The notes under the pieces were generated by a model. That model ran no database searches. It was given only the letters and a program-made list of their open reading frames with translations, and was not told where the DNA came from. Positions 1 to 11,915 of a stretch of 64,000 nt of DNA are shown here, one piece after another (the stretch's first letter is position 1; the number at the start of each line of letters is the position of its first letter). The DNA is from Eucommia ulmoides (Eukaryota; Streptophyta; Magnoliopsida; Garryales; Eucommiaceae), in assembly GCA_016647705.1 (NCBI GenBank), contig CM028335.1:34486212-34550211 (forward strand), written 5' to 3'. Position numbers and translations under genes: made by a program.

Positions 1-147
1 GGAGTTTAGGTTTAATATTTTAAATATGTTTTCATTATTGTGCATAAATGAGTTTAAATACCCATTCTCCGATTTAGGGGGAGCATGGTTATACTTTATT
101 TTGAAGAAAACATCAAAATTAATTGTCATCATAAAAAATGGGGAGAT
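1..147 (+). mobile_element. 3' tail of a Copia (SIRE-like) internal region with polypurine tract
   Basis: The stretch holds no usable reading frame. It contains a purine-rich AGGGGGAGCATGG segment near position 77 and a second purine run (AAAAAATGGGGAGA) at 133-146, immediately before an S-type LTR start. Purine tracts of this kind prime plus-strand synthesis in Copia elements and mark the end of the internal region. The rest of the element lies left of the window. Lineage is inferred from the LTR that follows. Confidence 0.55.
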
Positions 148-2894
148 TATTGAATCTAAGGTTTTGATAATCACTTAAGTATTGATATTTTTTGTAGAAC
201 TAATATTTTTACGAAGTGTTTCAGATTTATAGTTTTATGATTTTGATTAAGAAGAAGAATCATTGAAGAAAATATAAAGTGTAAAAGATGTACATGATGA
301 AGACGTAAAGAGTTTTGAAAACGCAAAAGAAAATTAGGTGAAAACAATTCTTTACTTATATACTCATAATGCAACCCAAATTAGGATCACGTACGACACT
401 TAAATGAGCTAATCCTATGTGTGTCTTGATAAGAAATAATAAGTTTAAGATCCTAAAATAAGATATTTTATGTTCTCTTTATGTGAAATGGTTTTGATAA
501 ATGATGTTGATCCTAAGATTTTGATAGACAATTAAATGTTGATATTTTTGGTGGAACTAACAATTTTATTGAGTGTTTCAGTTTATTAGTTCCAGTGAAG
601 AGATTATCATGAAGATATTGAGAAAAATGCTAAATGGATGCCAAAGATATTGACAAAGATGATGCATGTTAAGAGATCGAAGAATTTGAAGAACCTAGAG
701 AAAACAACTCAGGTTAAATTTATACTCTTAATGTATCCCAATTAGAACCATACACGACACAAAATATTTTTACAATTATGTCTGTTTTTTATAGGATCCT
801 AATTAGCTAACATATTTGCTCTTATATGTAATTGAAGAAGAAACAATTGATTTAAGAAAGATAATTAATTAAAATTGAATTTAAGGATTTAGTAGAGTTA
901 ACCAAGAAAAGAAATTGGTTAAAAGGGCAAAAACGTCGAGGAAATTTAGTAGAATATTAATTAAGGAGAGGTGTTCCAGCTCAATCGGTCGACCTACACA
1001 AATTGATCGGTTAACTGATGGAATGGAGCAAAAAAGAAAATTTAGTCCCTGAATTGGTCAATCGATAACTAGGTCGACTTATGGAAATGAGACAAACTCT
1101 CTGAATCTTCTGGTCGACAGGTAAGTCAACTTATGGTTAAAACGTGAACTCTTTGAATAGTTAGGTCGATAGGTAAGTCGACTTATTAAACTCTCTGAAT
1201 CATTCGGTCGACATATATAAAATGAGCGGTTGACTTATGGCGAAAGAATTTTGGCATAGGCTACGTCCTGAATTGGGCAATCGACCGATGGGTGTTGGTC
1301 AGTCAACCGATGACCACTTTTAGGATTTGAGATTTTTATGGTTTTGATCCAAAAAGTAGCCGTTACAAGCCGTTTTATGGTTAAGATATGTGAGATATCT
1401 CAGGGATCTGATAGTTTTTGAGCTATTTAGTTAATATTTTAATATCCCTATAGATACGGTTCAAGTACTTTGGATATCTCTCAATTTAGTTCATGAAATT
1501 CTTTCTATCTTATCTAATTGAGATTGAGTATAAGTTTGAGGGACTAAATTGAATGTTTTAAAAGATATAATTAAGTGAATTATGCCAGGAATGGGTCTTA
1601 ATGATATAAGGGGGCTATTGGAGTAATTATTTGTCATGAAATATGAGAACTAGTCGTTAGAGGGCTTGTTCTAATCCCCCATAAATAAACCTGCGTTTTT
1701 GGGGTTTCAATAATCCTATTCATTTTTCAATTCTGAAGAGCTATTAAGTTCTTGTGCTTTCTAAGAGTTATCATACTGAGAGAATTGTGAGAATTTTCTT
1801 GAGAATCATTTATGAGATATTTTGAAGTGGATTATAGTTGATTGCTGACTTAAGATTTTATTGCTTATCATATTTATCAGTGGATTCCTGGTGAGATTGT
1901 TTCAAGTTGATTACTGTTAATTGATTGTTTACTATTACCATATTCTACTTGGAATTTGATCTTTGAAATTGTTTTCCTATTTTTAAATTGAAAATTATTT
2001 TTGAAACAATTTCTTAAGAAAATTTGATTACGTGTTAAATTGTTTGCTACCCATTTTTTGTTTAAAATTAGATTTTGAAATTCTCATTATATTTCTATCA
2101 CTAGTATCGGGACATTAATTGAGTTCAAATTTATCTGGGGTGGTAGAAGTTCTGAGTGGAAAAATCACTTATCAATTTTTTAATTGGTAAGTTGAGTGTC
2201 GGATTAGATACTATTGAGAGTGTCTAATTAATGATAGTTGGTTTCAATCTCTTCCGGTAAAGAGATTGAAGTTTGATATTTACCTAAGTACAAAAATGTT
2301 AGGTTACTCTTTTCCCTTGAAAAGAGTTAGGTGTGATTCTTCCTGACTAGGATCAATTGTGAGTGAATTGTAAATGTTCCATCCTTACCTGGAAAAAAGA
2401 TACTTGGAGTGATTGTGAGGTTTGATTCTTAGCCTAAGGTATAAAAGAATTAGGTTTGATCCTTAGCCTATGAAAGGATTAGGTTAATCTTTAACCTGGA
2501 AAAAAGATAGGGTTATTCCTGAGCCTGTGAAAATGGATTGTAAATGTTGATTCTGAGCCTGCGAAAATAATCATTTTGTAAGGGTTTGGTTCCTACCTGG
2601 TTAAAGGAATCATAGTGATTAGTGGGTGCGACTCTCCTCAGAGCTCGGGGAACTAGATTAATCAAGAATAGTTCGGTGAACTAGTACAAATTTCTGATGT
2701 GCTACATTCTTTAATTTATTTATATTTGTGTTATTTGGCGTGCATCTAGTTGACATAATATTTTCGTTACTATAAAGATAATAATTAATTTAGAATAAAA
2801 TTAATTATTTGAGTTTTTGAAGTGTTATTATTTGATAATTTTTTTTTATTACTACCCAATTCACCCCTCTCTTAGGTAGCTCACTGGGCCAACA
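148..2894 (+). mobile_element. S-type Copia LTR with duplicated head
   Basis: Long LTR-like sequence that follows a polypurine tract and ends in CCAACA at 2889-2894, like the other S-type copies in the window. Its first part is present twice (148-504 and 505 onward), both with the same order of landmarks: a TGTTGATCCTAAG-like start, a TTGAGTGTTTCAG-like block and a block related to GGATCACGTACGACAC. A cluster of GGTCGACC-like motifs lies at about 980-1315 and a TATA-like CATAAATAAACC at 1680. The segment 2220-2640 has repeated short pieces of the type GATTCTTAGCCT. Old and diverged from the copies at 21395 and 38620. Confidence 0.65.
980..1315 (+). repeat. Cluster of GGTCGACC-like palindromic motifs in S-type LTR
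   Basis: At least ten copies or near-copies of GGTCGACC occur at uneven spacing, including TCGGTCGACCTAC near 985, AGGTCGACTT near 1072, TGGTCGACAGG near 1111, TCGGTCGACATA near 1205 and CAATCGACCGATG near 1280. Variants such as GGTTGACT and GGTCAACC differ from the core by C/T or G/A changes at the central CG. The cluster lies upstream of the TATA-like sequence at 1680. Confidence 0.8.
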
Positions 2895-4708
2895 AATAAC
2901 CTAACTGAAAAATGTGTTTTAAAGTGTAAAATATTGTGTTTTTAGGTCAATTCGGTCAACCGGAAAAAAGGGTCGGTCGACATATCAAAATATTGAGTTT
3001 TGCAAGTAGAAATAGAGTCCTACTAATCTAATTAGTCAACTAAGAAGAGCAATCGGTCAACTGATAGAAACAGTGGCTGAAACGAGTACAAGAGTGAGGA
3101 CTCTGATCGATTTGGTCAACCGAAGGATTCAGATTGGTCAACCGAATGAAACAATGGCTAAATTGAAGAAATTGGGAAAGCCACTGATCAAGTCGGTTAA
3201 TCGACAGGGTGTAAGGCCAACGGCTATTTCAGGCTTTGGCACAGAGCGGTCGACCGAGGGTTTCGGCCAGTCAACCGATTAGTTCAGTCAACAGATCGAT
3301 TATTTTGGTTTCTGCGTAAAAAAACTATCATTTTTTTTTTTTTTTAATTTATTTATTTATTCCAAGATAGATATTTGGGGGATTTGAGTGTAATTCAAAT
3401 ATTCCTGACTTATTATGTGATCCCTAGTGATTTGTTTCATATATTTTGATATTTTCTTAATTAAAGTGATTTAATACTTCCTATTCTTATGGATTTGAAA
3501 TCAGAAAAGTTTTATGGACCTAAATGGTTGTTTCAAAGAATAGTTTTAAATGAAATATACCTATATTGATAGAATATATTATATGGAGTCTTAGAATGCA
3601 TTTTTTACATATCTTTGAAAAACTAGCCGTTGGGGTTCTAGTTTTAGGTCTATTTAATCAGACATGCAGTTATAAGATTAAACACATCAAGAACATTAGT
3701 TTTGACATATTATAAGAGTGATATTAGTGCTGAAATTTCTACGATAGATTCTATTCAAGTTCTTGATCTAAAATGCTTACTATTTGGCATCACTAGTTTG
3801 AGTTCTAATTGCGATATCTTTCTTGTCCTCGTTGTTTCTCGGTGAGATCCTTCCAAGTTTTGTTATTTACTCTCTAAGATATATTATATGGATTGTTTGG
3901 GTTATGATTGTTTAGAAAATCGTTTTGAACTTAAAAGCTAAAAAAATATTTTAAACTTTTTTTTGATTGATTATTTGATTGCGTGCTTAATTTTTGCTAC
4001 CCACTTTATTATTAATCGGATTTTATTTGCCTCACATTGCACCTATCACATAATAATTATTCGGGCTATTAATTGAGTATATTTGTATTAAGGTGGTAGA
4101 TACTCCTTGTGGGAAGAAAGTTTCATTTTTTGTATTTGTGAGTTTGAGTGGATTAGACACGTTTGGGACAGTGTCTAGTCAGAGTAGCTAGGTTTTGATA
4201 TTTTTCTTGTGAAAAACATAGAGTTTGATCTTTGTCCTGTAAAAGGTTTAGATTATTCTTTTCCTTTGAAAATAACTAGGTTTTGATTCAGCCTGTAATT
4301 GAATTAAAAAGTGATTTGCAAAGGTTCGTCCTAACCCCGTGAAAAGGATAAGTGAGAGATTATTAGGTTGATTCTTAGTCAGTAAAAAGAATCAGAGTAT
4401 TATTAAGGTTGATTCTGAGCCTGTAAAAAAAATCGAGAATTATAAGGGTTTGGTTCCTACCTGGTAAAAGAATCAAGGGGTTTATTAGATTGCGAATCTC
4501 CGTGGAGCTTGGGAGATTAGATGTAGGTAAGAGTAGCTATTTATTTTCATATATTGTGTTTGGGTGTGCATTTGGTATTAAACACATTTTCGCTGCCTAA
4601 CAACATAATAATTGATTTAGGAAAATTGATTACTTGTGTTTAAAGGACTTAATTGTTTAAATTTAGTAACTACCTAATTTACCCCTTGGTTAGATTTTTG
4701 GGCCAACA
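2895..4708 (+). mobile_element. Second S-type Copia LTR, lacking its head
   Basis: Begins directly after the CCAACA end of the preceding LTR and ends in GGCCAACA at 4701-4708. It shares the S-type order: GGTCGACC cluster (about 2945-3290), GATTTCAGAGT-type mid-section, repeated GATTCT.AGCCT pieces (4240-4460) and the tail ending in CCAACA. About 400 bp of the usual LTR start is absent. Neither LTR is followed by a primer binding site, so this is a rearranged stack and not a simple LTR pair. Confidence 0.6.
2940..3300 (+). repeat. GGTCGACC motif cluster of second S-type LTR
   Basis: Contains TCGGTCAACCGG, GGTCGGTCGACATA, TTGGTCAACCGAAGG, TTGGTCAACCGAATG, GAGCGGTCGACCGAGG and CCAGTCAACCGATT among others. 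Most copies are GGTCAACC, the form left by loss of the central CG. A 69-residue open frame across it (3073-3282) is an accident of the repeat composition. Confidence 0.75.
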
Positions 4709-5632
4709 TGACATATACCTCTTTGGGGGCCGACGACAATAGAGGCATTTGACTCCAATTAGCCTGTCCAGTCAAATACCGAACAGTTTGGGAGAGATCA
4801 TATATTTTTCTTATTAGTTTTTTCAAGAGTATAGGTGACTCCCCCGATAGACTAGCTTTATGAGCAGCCGCGTGAATTGGCTATCTTTCGTTCTCATTTT
4901 CATTGGTCATGAATCCAGATCTCAGGGTAACCATTTACGTAATTTGTTTTGAAAATAATTGTTTGTCGTTCCCACAAACGGTGCCAATCTGATGATACCC
5001 AAAATGGATCATCGAACATTTCACGGTAAGATTTGGAAGATTACAATATCCTTTAGCTTAACACACTTTCTCTCCGCTTAGGTTGCTACGAAACAATACC
5101 CCACGGGTGGGCCTACTAGCGTTGCACCTCCGGTGTGAGAATTAGCCGAGAGTTTGTTGATAGAATCTGGTAATGTGGTGGCTAGAAAAAAGTATGTGTA
5201 CCTAATTAGCTCATTGTTCTGATGTTTATAAGGGGACGAAGACTTGTTTGGCAAGTTTTTCCTGATTCGCATCCTGTCATTATTAAGGTTGCGACGATTT
5301 TGGTCCATCACCATTAAGGTGGAAATGATCATGGGCATAAATCGTAAAGCTATTACTTAGGGAGGTAGCATTTTTTTCCTTGCTAAGCGGGGGTCATTTT
5401 GGATGCTCTCGAGTAGGGGCAGCATTAACTCTCTTGCCTAGTAGCTTGGCCCTGATCGGGTTCGAAGAAAATAATTGGTCAAGATGATGCCTATAGATGG
5501 TTTAATAAGGGTGGAATACTTCTGGAGGCGGTTGTTGGCTGGGATTGATGTGTCGACTGGTTATGAACCCATTGGCCGGGATGAATGTGTCGACCAGTTA
5601 AAAAGCTATTGTATTTTCTCGTGCCTGTCACA
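4709..5632 (-). mobile_element. Gypsy/Tat LTR with primer binding site and start of leader, reverse
   Basis: On the minus strand, 5632 down to 4990 forms a 643-bp LTR starting TGTGACAGGC and ending ATCA. It is followed by a primer-binding-like TGGCACCGTTTGTGGGAA (4986-4969) and a leader that resembles the region after the LTR of the Tat element at 41971 (shared ATGAC.AATGA.AATGA and GATAGCCAA.TCAC blocks). The two LTRs also share a TTCTGACACCG-type block, AGGCCCACC and GAGAGAAAGTG near their ends, and are similar in length (643 and 605 bp). Only this end of the element is present; the rest is lost or replaced by the neighbouring S-type LTR. Confidence 0.7.
4969..4986 (-). other. Primer binding site of Tat fragment
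   Basis: Reads TGGCACCGTTTGTGGGAA on the minus strand, close to the TGGCGCCGT-type tRNA-complementary sites of Gypsy/Tat elements, and sits three bases inside the predicted LTR end. The Tat element at 42579-42596 has the equivalent TGGCGTTGTTTGTGGGAA. Confidence 0.65.
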
Positions 5633-5739
5633 TGATTATGGTGTTTCTGGCATATATTTTGTCAGAACCTTATTTAGTATATCTTCAATCACTATATAAT
5701 ATTTTAAAAAATTAATGGGTAAATAAGTGCACCTTATCA
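5633..5739. other. Short unassigned spacer
   Basis: AT-rich spacer between the Tat LTR end and the Copia integrase scrap. A 10-bp inverted pair (TGCACCTTAT at 5728-5737 and its complement at 5758-5767) sits at its right edge. I see no gene. Confidence 0.5.
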
Positions 5740-6310
5740 TCGATTTCGTTATATCTAATAAGGTGCAATTTTTTCTTTACGATACACCATCTAATTATGG
5801 CTTATTAGGAGGATTTCATTGAGAAAGTATATCATTTTTCTTGAGATGTTCAAGAAACTCTATGGATAATATTCTCTACTCTGATCTAATTGAAATGCCT
5901 TAATACGTTTTTCCATATGCTTTTATATTTCGCTTCTGTATTCTTTGAAATTTTTGAATAATGAACATATGAATATCAAAAGATACACAAACTCAAACCT
6001 TGAATATTCGATAAAGGTTATGAAGTAAGGATATCCACCCCTATCTGTAGAGCTCATTGTCCCACACACGTCAATATGTACTGGGGGGCCTAATCTGTCA
6101 ACAACTCCTTCACAATATCCCAAAAAATGAAGATTTAGTCATCATATTCATTAACAAAATTCACAAGTAGGGAAAGGTTTCAGGACCATTGGGCTTAGAA
6201 CCCCATATTTGATCTTCTTGTTAATTATCTTCAACTATTATAACCAAATCTAAGAGGCCACATAAATTCTGAGTTGTACCAAGTCTGAATTCTTAGATAT
6301 ACTTTTATTT
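5740..6310 (-). pseudogene. Copia integrase scrap
   Basis: The minus-strand frame 6123-5923 contains HIDVCGTMSSTDRGG, YFITFIEYSRFEFVYL and FKNFKEYRSE. These correspond to the start of the integrase core of Ty1/copia elements of the TNT1 type (family pattern H.DVCGPM.....GG..YFITF.DD.SR). Weaker matches continue on both sides toward the pre-integrase zinc-finger region (about 6310) and the core end (about 5750). It is a broken fragment, with no LTR assigned to it, and appears more distant from the SIRE-like pol at 50074. Confidence 0.75.
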
Positions 6311-6455
6311 GATAATTTGTTAATATAACTATTTGTTTTTAAATAGAAGAGATCGTTTATGTAAATTCCATCACTAATTAATTCCAAATGACCAAAAAAA
6401 TTTAAAAAAATAAAAATACTACAAACATTACTACAAAAAATAATTAAATAACCAT

Positions 6456-6809
6456 TGTTATCCCCTGGGGTTTAAAATCCATGAAGTGATTTTGATGATA
6501 ACGCAATCATTTGAGGTTTTGTATGATTTACTATTACGTGTTTAGTTTTATAGATAGATAAAATCGAAAGAAAAAGATTGAGAGTTCCGAACTAACACCA
6601 TAATGGAGATGATTTTCCAAAGTGTCTAGAAATAAAGAACAAGCTTGAGCATGCTAAAGAAATGGAAGAACCAAGACATTTAAATATATTTAAATAGGTA
6701 GAAATAACACTTTACCTTGCTATATGTGTTGACTCAATGAGGATCACTCACACTTACGAACTAAATTTAGGACACTTAAGAGTTAATTAAAACTTCTCAA
6801 AATAGTCTA
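6456..6809 (+). mobile_element. Isolated S-type LTR head
   Basis: Starts TGTTATCCCCTGGGG and carries, in order, weaker versions of the landmarks seen at the start of S-type LTRs, including ATGAGGATCACTCACACTTA (compare GATTAGAATCACGCACAACA in the next copy). It stops exactly where the next S-type LTR starts (6810). Its length (354 bp) is close to the duplicated head at 148-504 (357 bp). The 6311-6455 stretch before it is AT-rich with no recognised content. Confidence 0.5.
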
Positions 6810-7189
6810 TGTTGACCCTAGATGTGTTGATGAATCAATCAACATTGACGTTTTAAGGAACTAATATGTTTATCGAGCATTTCTTATTTTAGTTCCGGTG
6901 GTTGAATGAGAAGAGGAATAATAATGATTGATATGGTTGCAATGAAGATATTGATTTTTTTTTTTTAGAAAGAAGAACAATTTTTATATTTCTAGGTAAA
7001 CAACTCAATTCTTCTTAAACTATTAATGCAACTCGATTAGAATCACGCACAACACTTGAAATTAACATGAAATATTTTTAAAGTGGTCAGAAGTGACAAA
7101 TTTAAGAGAATAAATGATTTTCCTAATCTGTCATCGAGAAAATGTTCTAAAAATTAGAAAAAATATGATTTATTGGTCTGGATGCTTGA

Positions 7190-7380
7190 TCGCCTGATAG
7201 ACCGGTCGACCATTTGATTCTTGATGGTGGTTTTTAGGGTTTTAGGCTATCCGATTGACTGTAAGGTTGAACGGGTGTTTTAGAGCCTAAAATGATCAAC
7301 CGACATGTCTTCAATGGCCATAAATCTATCTGTTAAAAGGCCATTTGGTCGACCGCTTGATGCGCCAGTCGATTGACTAG
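7190..7380 (+). repeat. GGTCGACC motif cluster of split S-type LTR
   Basis: Includes GACCGGTCGACCATTTG, ATCAACCGACATG, TTGGTCGACCGCTTGATG and CCAGTCGATTGAC. It is the same motif and the same LTR position as at 39025-39225. Confidence 0.75.
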
Positions 7381-7799
7381 AAGAAATTTAGTTTCTGACC
7401 GGGACGTTTTTCAATTTTCTTTCACCCATTTTTCAAACATTTGAATATTAAAAAATATTATTTTAATGGATTCTGACTTGTTTTCAAAGATATATCATAT
7501 ATTTTGGAGATTTTTTCATTTACTCCTTAATTTTCTCGATTTGGTGATTTATAGCGGATAAATTTATTTTTATTCTTTGATGGAATTAGATCAAACTACT
7601 TTTGGGACTAAATTTAGAGTTTTAAAATTTTTATTTTTGTTTAAATATTGATGAGTGGTTTATTTACCAACAAATCAATTACTTTTAGATTCAAATATTT
7701 GTGACTTTTCAAACATTTTTGTTAGTTTAATGTATTTTTTATGTTGTTTTGTAGAAATTATAAATAAATAGGAGAAAAGGTAAAAATATGAAAATTTGA

Positions 7800-8280
7800 T
7801 CGGAGAATACGGGCTGCAGCTCGATATTTTGGGCTGCAGCGGATCAAAACGAGTGAATTTGGTTAAAACATTGGGGCTGTAGTGCGAAAATGGAGCTACA
7901 GCATGGAAGGAAGAAGAGAAATCAGAACAAGCCAACCAAAAAGTTTGTGCCGCAGCGCAAAATCCTTTCATTGCAGCATCATTTTTCTATGTATTTTGGT
8001 GCTGCAGTGCCAACGAAATGGTACTGCAGCGCAAGATCAATTCACGTTATAGCGCCGCTCGACGAACTTCAAGCCCATTTTTTAACATGATGCAATTTGA
8101 TTTTAGAACAACTCAAAATATGAAAGTTGTAGATCTCTTTCTTAAATTTCCAAATAATTTTGAATCACCATAATCGAAGTTTAGATGAGAAGATTATGGC
8201 CATTTTTCAGAAGTTACGCGCTACAACACGAAAACTCCCACTGTAGCGCAAAATGCATACTACAGCACCAAAATGTGGGC
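7800..8280 (+). repeat. GCTGCAGC motif cluster, Athila-like II forward LTR
   Basis: Repeated GGGCTGCAGC, GTGCTGCAGTGC, GTACTGCAGCGC, GCCGCAGCGC and decayed forms such as GGGCTGTAGTGCG. The core GCTGCAGC is self-complementary. The cluster ends about 20 bp before TATATATA at 8301-8308. Confidence 0.8.
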
Positions 8281-8300
8281 ATGAACCCTAACGTAGAGCA

Positions 8301-8308
8301 TATATATA
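8301..8308 (+). promoter_or_regulatory. LTR TATA box
   Basis: TATATATACCACCTTA occupies the same place as CTATAAATACTACCTTA in the reverse copy (14307-14298, minus strand), which supports it as the LTR promoter. Confidence 0.5.
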
Positions 8309-8802
8309 CCACCTTATAACTTAAAACCCAGTGTGGTGATTTTGGGAGAGCTAACACCACATGGTGTGGCGATTTGAGACGGAATTGGAAACGAAAACAA
8401 TATTAGAGGCACAAAATCGCTTGACAGGGAGCTTGGAGTTGAAGTTTATTGAAGATTTGAAACTCATCTCCACAAAAAGAGTTTTAACTTTCTTTCTCAT
8501 ACCCTAATATTTATTGAATTATGTATTTTTGATAATGCATTGAACATGTTTATATTTCTAAATTTCTTGAAAAGATTAGTCATGGATTCCACTATGTTGA
8601 GTTAAAATTCATATCCAGAGCTTGGTATAGTCTCGTTGAACCATGTTTTGAATATTTTGTTAATTTTTAGTTTTAATTCCATTTTATGTATCTCTATGTT
8701 TAATGCATTTGATTCATGTGGCTAATGCGTTAGATGATTTTAGGTTGTGAATTTTATACTCGGGAGAAATTGAGTTCGTGACCAAAATTGAGAGTGTGTA
8801 AT

Positions 8803-10344
8803 TGGCACTGATTTATTTTGCTACACCGCAAGTGTACCAGTTAAGTTTAATTGTATAAGGAGAGTAGAGTACCATATCTACATGGATTGATTTAAATTGC
8901 TGCTAAATATCACGATTATCGTAACCCAAATTTATCTAGGCAACCAAACTTAAGGTTTATAAAAATAAAATAAAACTAACACAAAAAAAAAAAAAAGCTA
9001 AGTAAAATATGGACTTCCTATGCACAAAAGTTCTAGGGGATTGATTTCATTTCGTTATTTCCATGTTATCCTATTAAGCAATTATTAGTCAATTTCATTA
9101 ATTCAATAATTAAGGTCACTCATGCTCCCTCATTACTTCTCCCGAGTGTCAAGTGAGAGAATATGCGAACACTTCAAGACAGATATCCCTATCTAATATT
9201 TAGGTAAGAACATTTGTTATGCCTCAACCTTATAGATTACCTAAGCTTTAATAATCTCTCAAGCAATTAAAACTTACATTGTGCTTAACCTAAGATCGAA
9301 CCCAAAATTATCTTTCCCGAGTGTAAAATCTCAAGTTCTCAAATCAACCAAGATATCATATGGGAGCATAAATTAGAAGCATTAATAAGGCAAAAACAAT
9401 TGAATAGAGATTCCAGTAGATAAATCTAGAACTTGATCAAGATCCTAAATTCCCAACTCAAATACCTAGGTGTTGATATCTTCCTGAACTCACAACAACC
9501 TAAATTATGTACTCTTAATTTCGGTTACAAATTCAATCTCTCTCAACCGTAAAATTAATAACCTAAAATCATCTAATACATCGTCTACATAAATCGAACG
9601 CATTAAATATAGAGAGGCATAAAATGGAATTAAAACTAACAATTAACAAAATATTCGAAACATGGTTCAACGAGACTACATCAAACCCTATATATGAATT
9701 TTAACTCAACATAGAGGAATCCATAACTAATCTATTCATGAAATCCATAGAAGAAAATATGTTCAACACATTATCCACAAATACAAAAATCAATAAAAAG
9801 ATTAGGGTGAGAGAATGGAAGAAAAACTCTTTGTGGAGATAAGCTTCAAGCCTTCAAATCTTCAACAATCTTTAACTCCAAGCTCTCTTTCAAGGAATTT
9901 AAGGCCTCCAATGGTGTTTTTTTCTCCAAAATCAAGCCTCTAAAGTTGTCTTCCTCCTTAAATCTTGCCACACCCATGTTTGAGGCTTAACGTAGTTTTT
10001 ATAGGGCTTCGAGTGGGGTTTTTTGGGTTGAAGACGCTATAAATGGTGCTGCAATGGGGTTAGGCATGCTGCAGCACACTTTTGGGTTGTTGAGCATTGA
10101 TGGGAGTATGCTACAATGAAGAAAAAGCCCATTGCAGCGCACTTTGGGCAGTAGCTGGCTCAAATGTGCGCTGCAACGAAGAAAAATCACGTTGCAGCGC
10201 GCTTTGGGCATTGCTAACATTTTCACCCAATTATTTGTTCCTACAAAACAACACAAAATTAGATCAAACTAACAAAAATTCTTGAAAATTCACAAATATT
10301 TGAATCTAAAAGTACTTGATTTGTTAGTACATAAACTACTCATC
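8803..10344 (-). repeat. LTR-a (3' LTR of array)
   Basis: Plus-strand text starts TGGCACTGATTTATTTTGC and ends CTACTCATCA. It is about 170-215 bp shorter than LTR-b and LTR-c because a block near 10210, present at 14490-14690 in LTR-b, is absent. It contains a GCTGCAGC cluster (10030-10205) and a TATA box (CCTATAAAAA, minus strand, 10005-9996). Confidence 0.8.
10025..10205 (-). repeat. GCTGCAGC-type cluster in LTR-a
   Basis: Contains GTGCTGCAATG, GCTGCAGCACAC, GTTGCAGCGCGC and TGCGCTGCAACG. It sits about 25 bp upstream of the LTR TATA box in element orientation. Confidence 0.7.
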
Positions 10345-11915
10345 AAATATCCCCAAACTCACACATTTGCTTGTCCTCAAGTAAAAGAAAAGAAAGTAAA
10401 AGAAAATACAAATCAAGTACTACGACTCTAACGATAAAAATGTGAGTTTGATATCAAATCAACAATTGTGCAAGAATCTCCGAAGGCACAAAATGCTCTA
10501 AGCTCAAAGGAAGTGCAACCATTGAGAATTTCTACAATTTCAAGATCATGCATCAATATAATTCACTCAAGACTTTTGTTGTGTAAGTGTGTGTACAATC
10601 ACTCTCACCCAACCAAATGAGTCTCAAATAAATTTATGTACTAAGAAAACAATGAATAATTTCTAAATTGTGAATTTAAGAACAATCATAAGCCCATCTT
10701 TTGTGTCACTCTCCATTAATTATGCATAGGTTCATATGTTATGGGAGATCAAAATAACTTTGTGGGTTGTAATGTATGGCTAGAGTAAGAGGTACATGAA
10801 AATGCCATTTTTAGACTAAAATCACCCTAAGCATGTATCAAATTCATAGATCTTGCGATATTTCCAAAAAAATAAATAAAAATTCATCGACTCCCCATTT
10901 TGTCATATGTCATCTTTCAATCAATTCCACAATGTATTATTCACAAAACCAACTGAAGCAACATTTTTTTTCTTTTTTTCTTTTTCCAAAATAGGTAAGA
11001 ACCACACCCCCAAACTAAAAATCAACATTGTCCTCAATGTTACAGAAAAATACAAGGTGGTAGGCAGAGATACTCACCACTATATTAGAATGACATTTTT
11101 TTTTTCTGCCATAATCTAATCCACCAATGATTTTCCACACACATCCCATGCTAGTCCTTACACTCAATGATCAATGCAACAATGCCAATTAGTGATGGGT
11201 TTGGGAAGTGGAAATGCATTTAGTGGTTGGATGCACAAATGAGGGTAATGAAAGAATTTGGTAATAATGCTTGACGAGGGTAACGAGAGGTAAAAAAATT
11301 TCAGGGGTTAGCTTTAAAGGCCCAAACGATCCAAAAAAATGCCTAAATCATCTCTCCAACAACACATAACCTAGTATTTTGGCTCAAGTTTCACTCAAAT
11401 GGGTTTTAGTGTTCACGAGATGTCAAAGCCTACCTAAAGAAAATAAACTTTCTCCAAGTACTCAAAAGGTCAAGTAATCATGATTCATGGTGCTCAATGT
11501 AAAGTGAATTTCGATCAGCACAAGTCAAGCACATAGAAATCTCAATGTATTACATTTCAAAAGACCCAAGAGAATATCAAGTGTCTATACTCATCATTGA
11601 TATCAAGTTATTTTATCCCAATAAAACTCATAATTTATTCAAACACACTTAAAAAGAAAAGAAAAAAAAAAACTGAAAACACGGCCAAAAGAACACAAGT
11701 TATATGAAGAAACGTCATACGTAAACCTAACAAACATAAACTAACATGTGTCTTACCCCCAAACTCAAAGTAAAACATGAATTCACATTAAGTATAAGGG
11801 AATAAGAACTTGTACTGGGGAGGTGAGACAATCTCACCTCTTAATGCGGTCGGCAGTGATGCTCTGGGCATGGTGACCAGTATGGGGCTTTCTTCCAAAA
11901 CTTATATCCTTAGGC

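Noticed and set aside
980-1315. CRISPR-like spaced repeats
   Set aside because: The repeats are 8-12 bp palindromes at irregular spacing in a plant LTR; there are no unique equal-length spacers and no cas genes.
5728-5767. Hairpin with 10-bp arms TGCACCTTAT/ATAAGGTGCA
   Set aside because: Short, AT-rich and isolated; expected by chance in a window of this size, and its right half overlaps the edge of the Copia integrase scrap.
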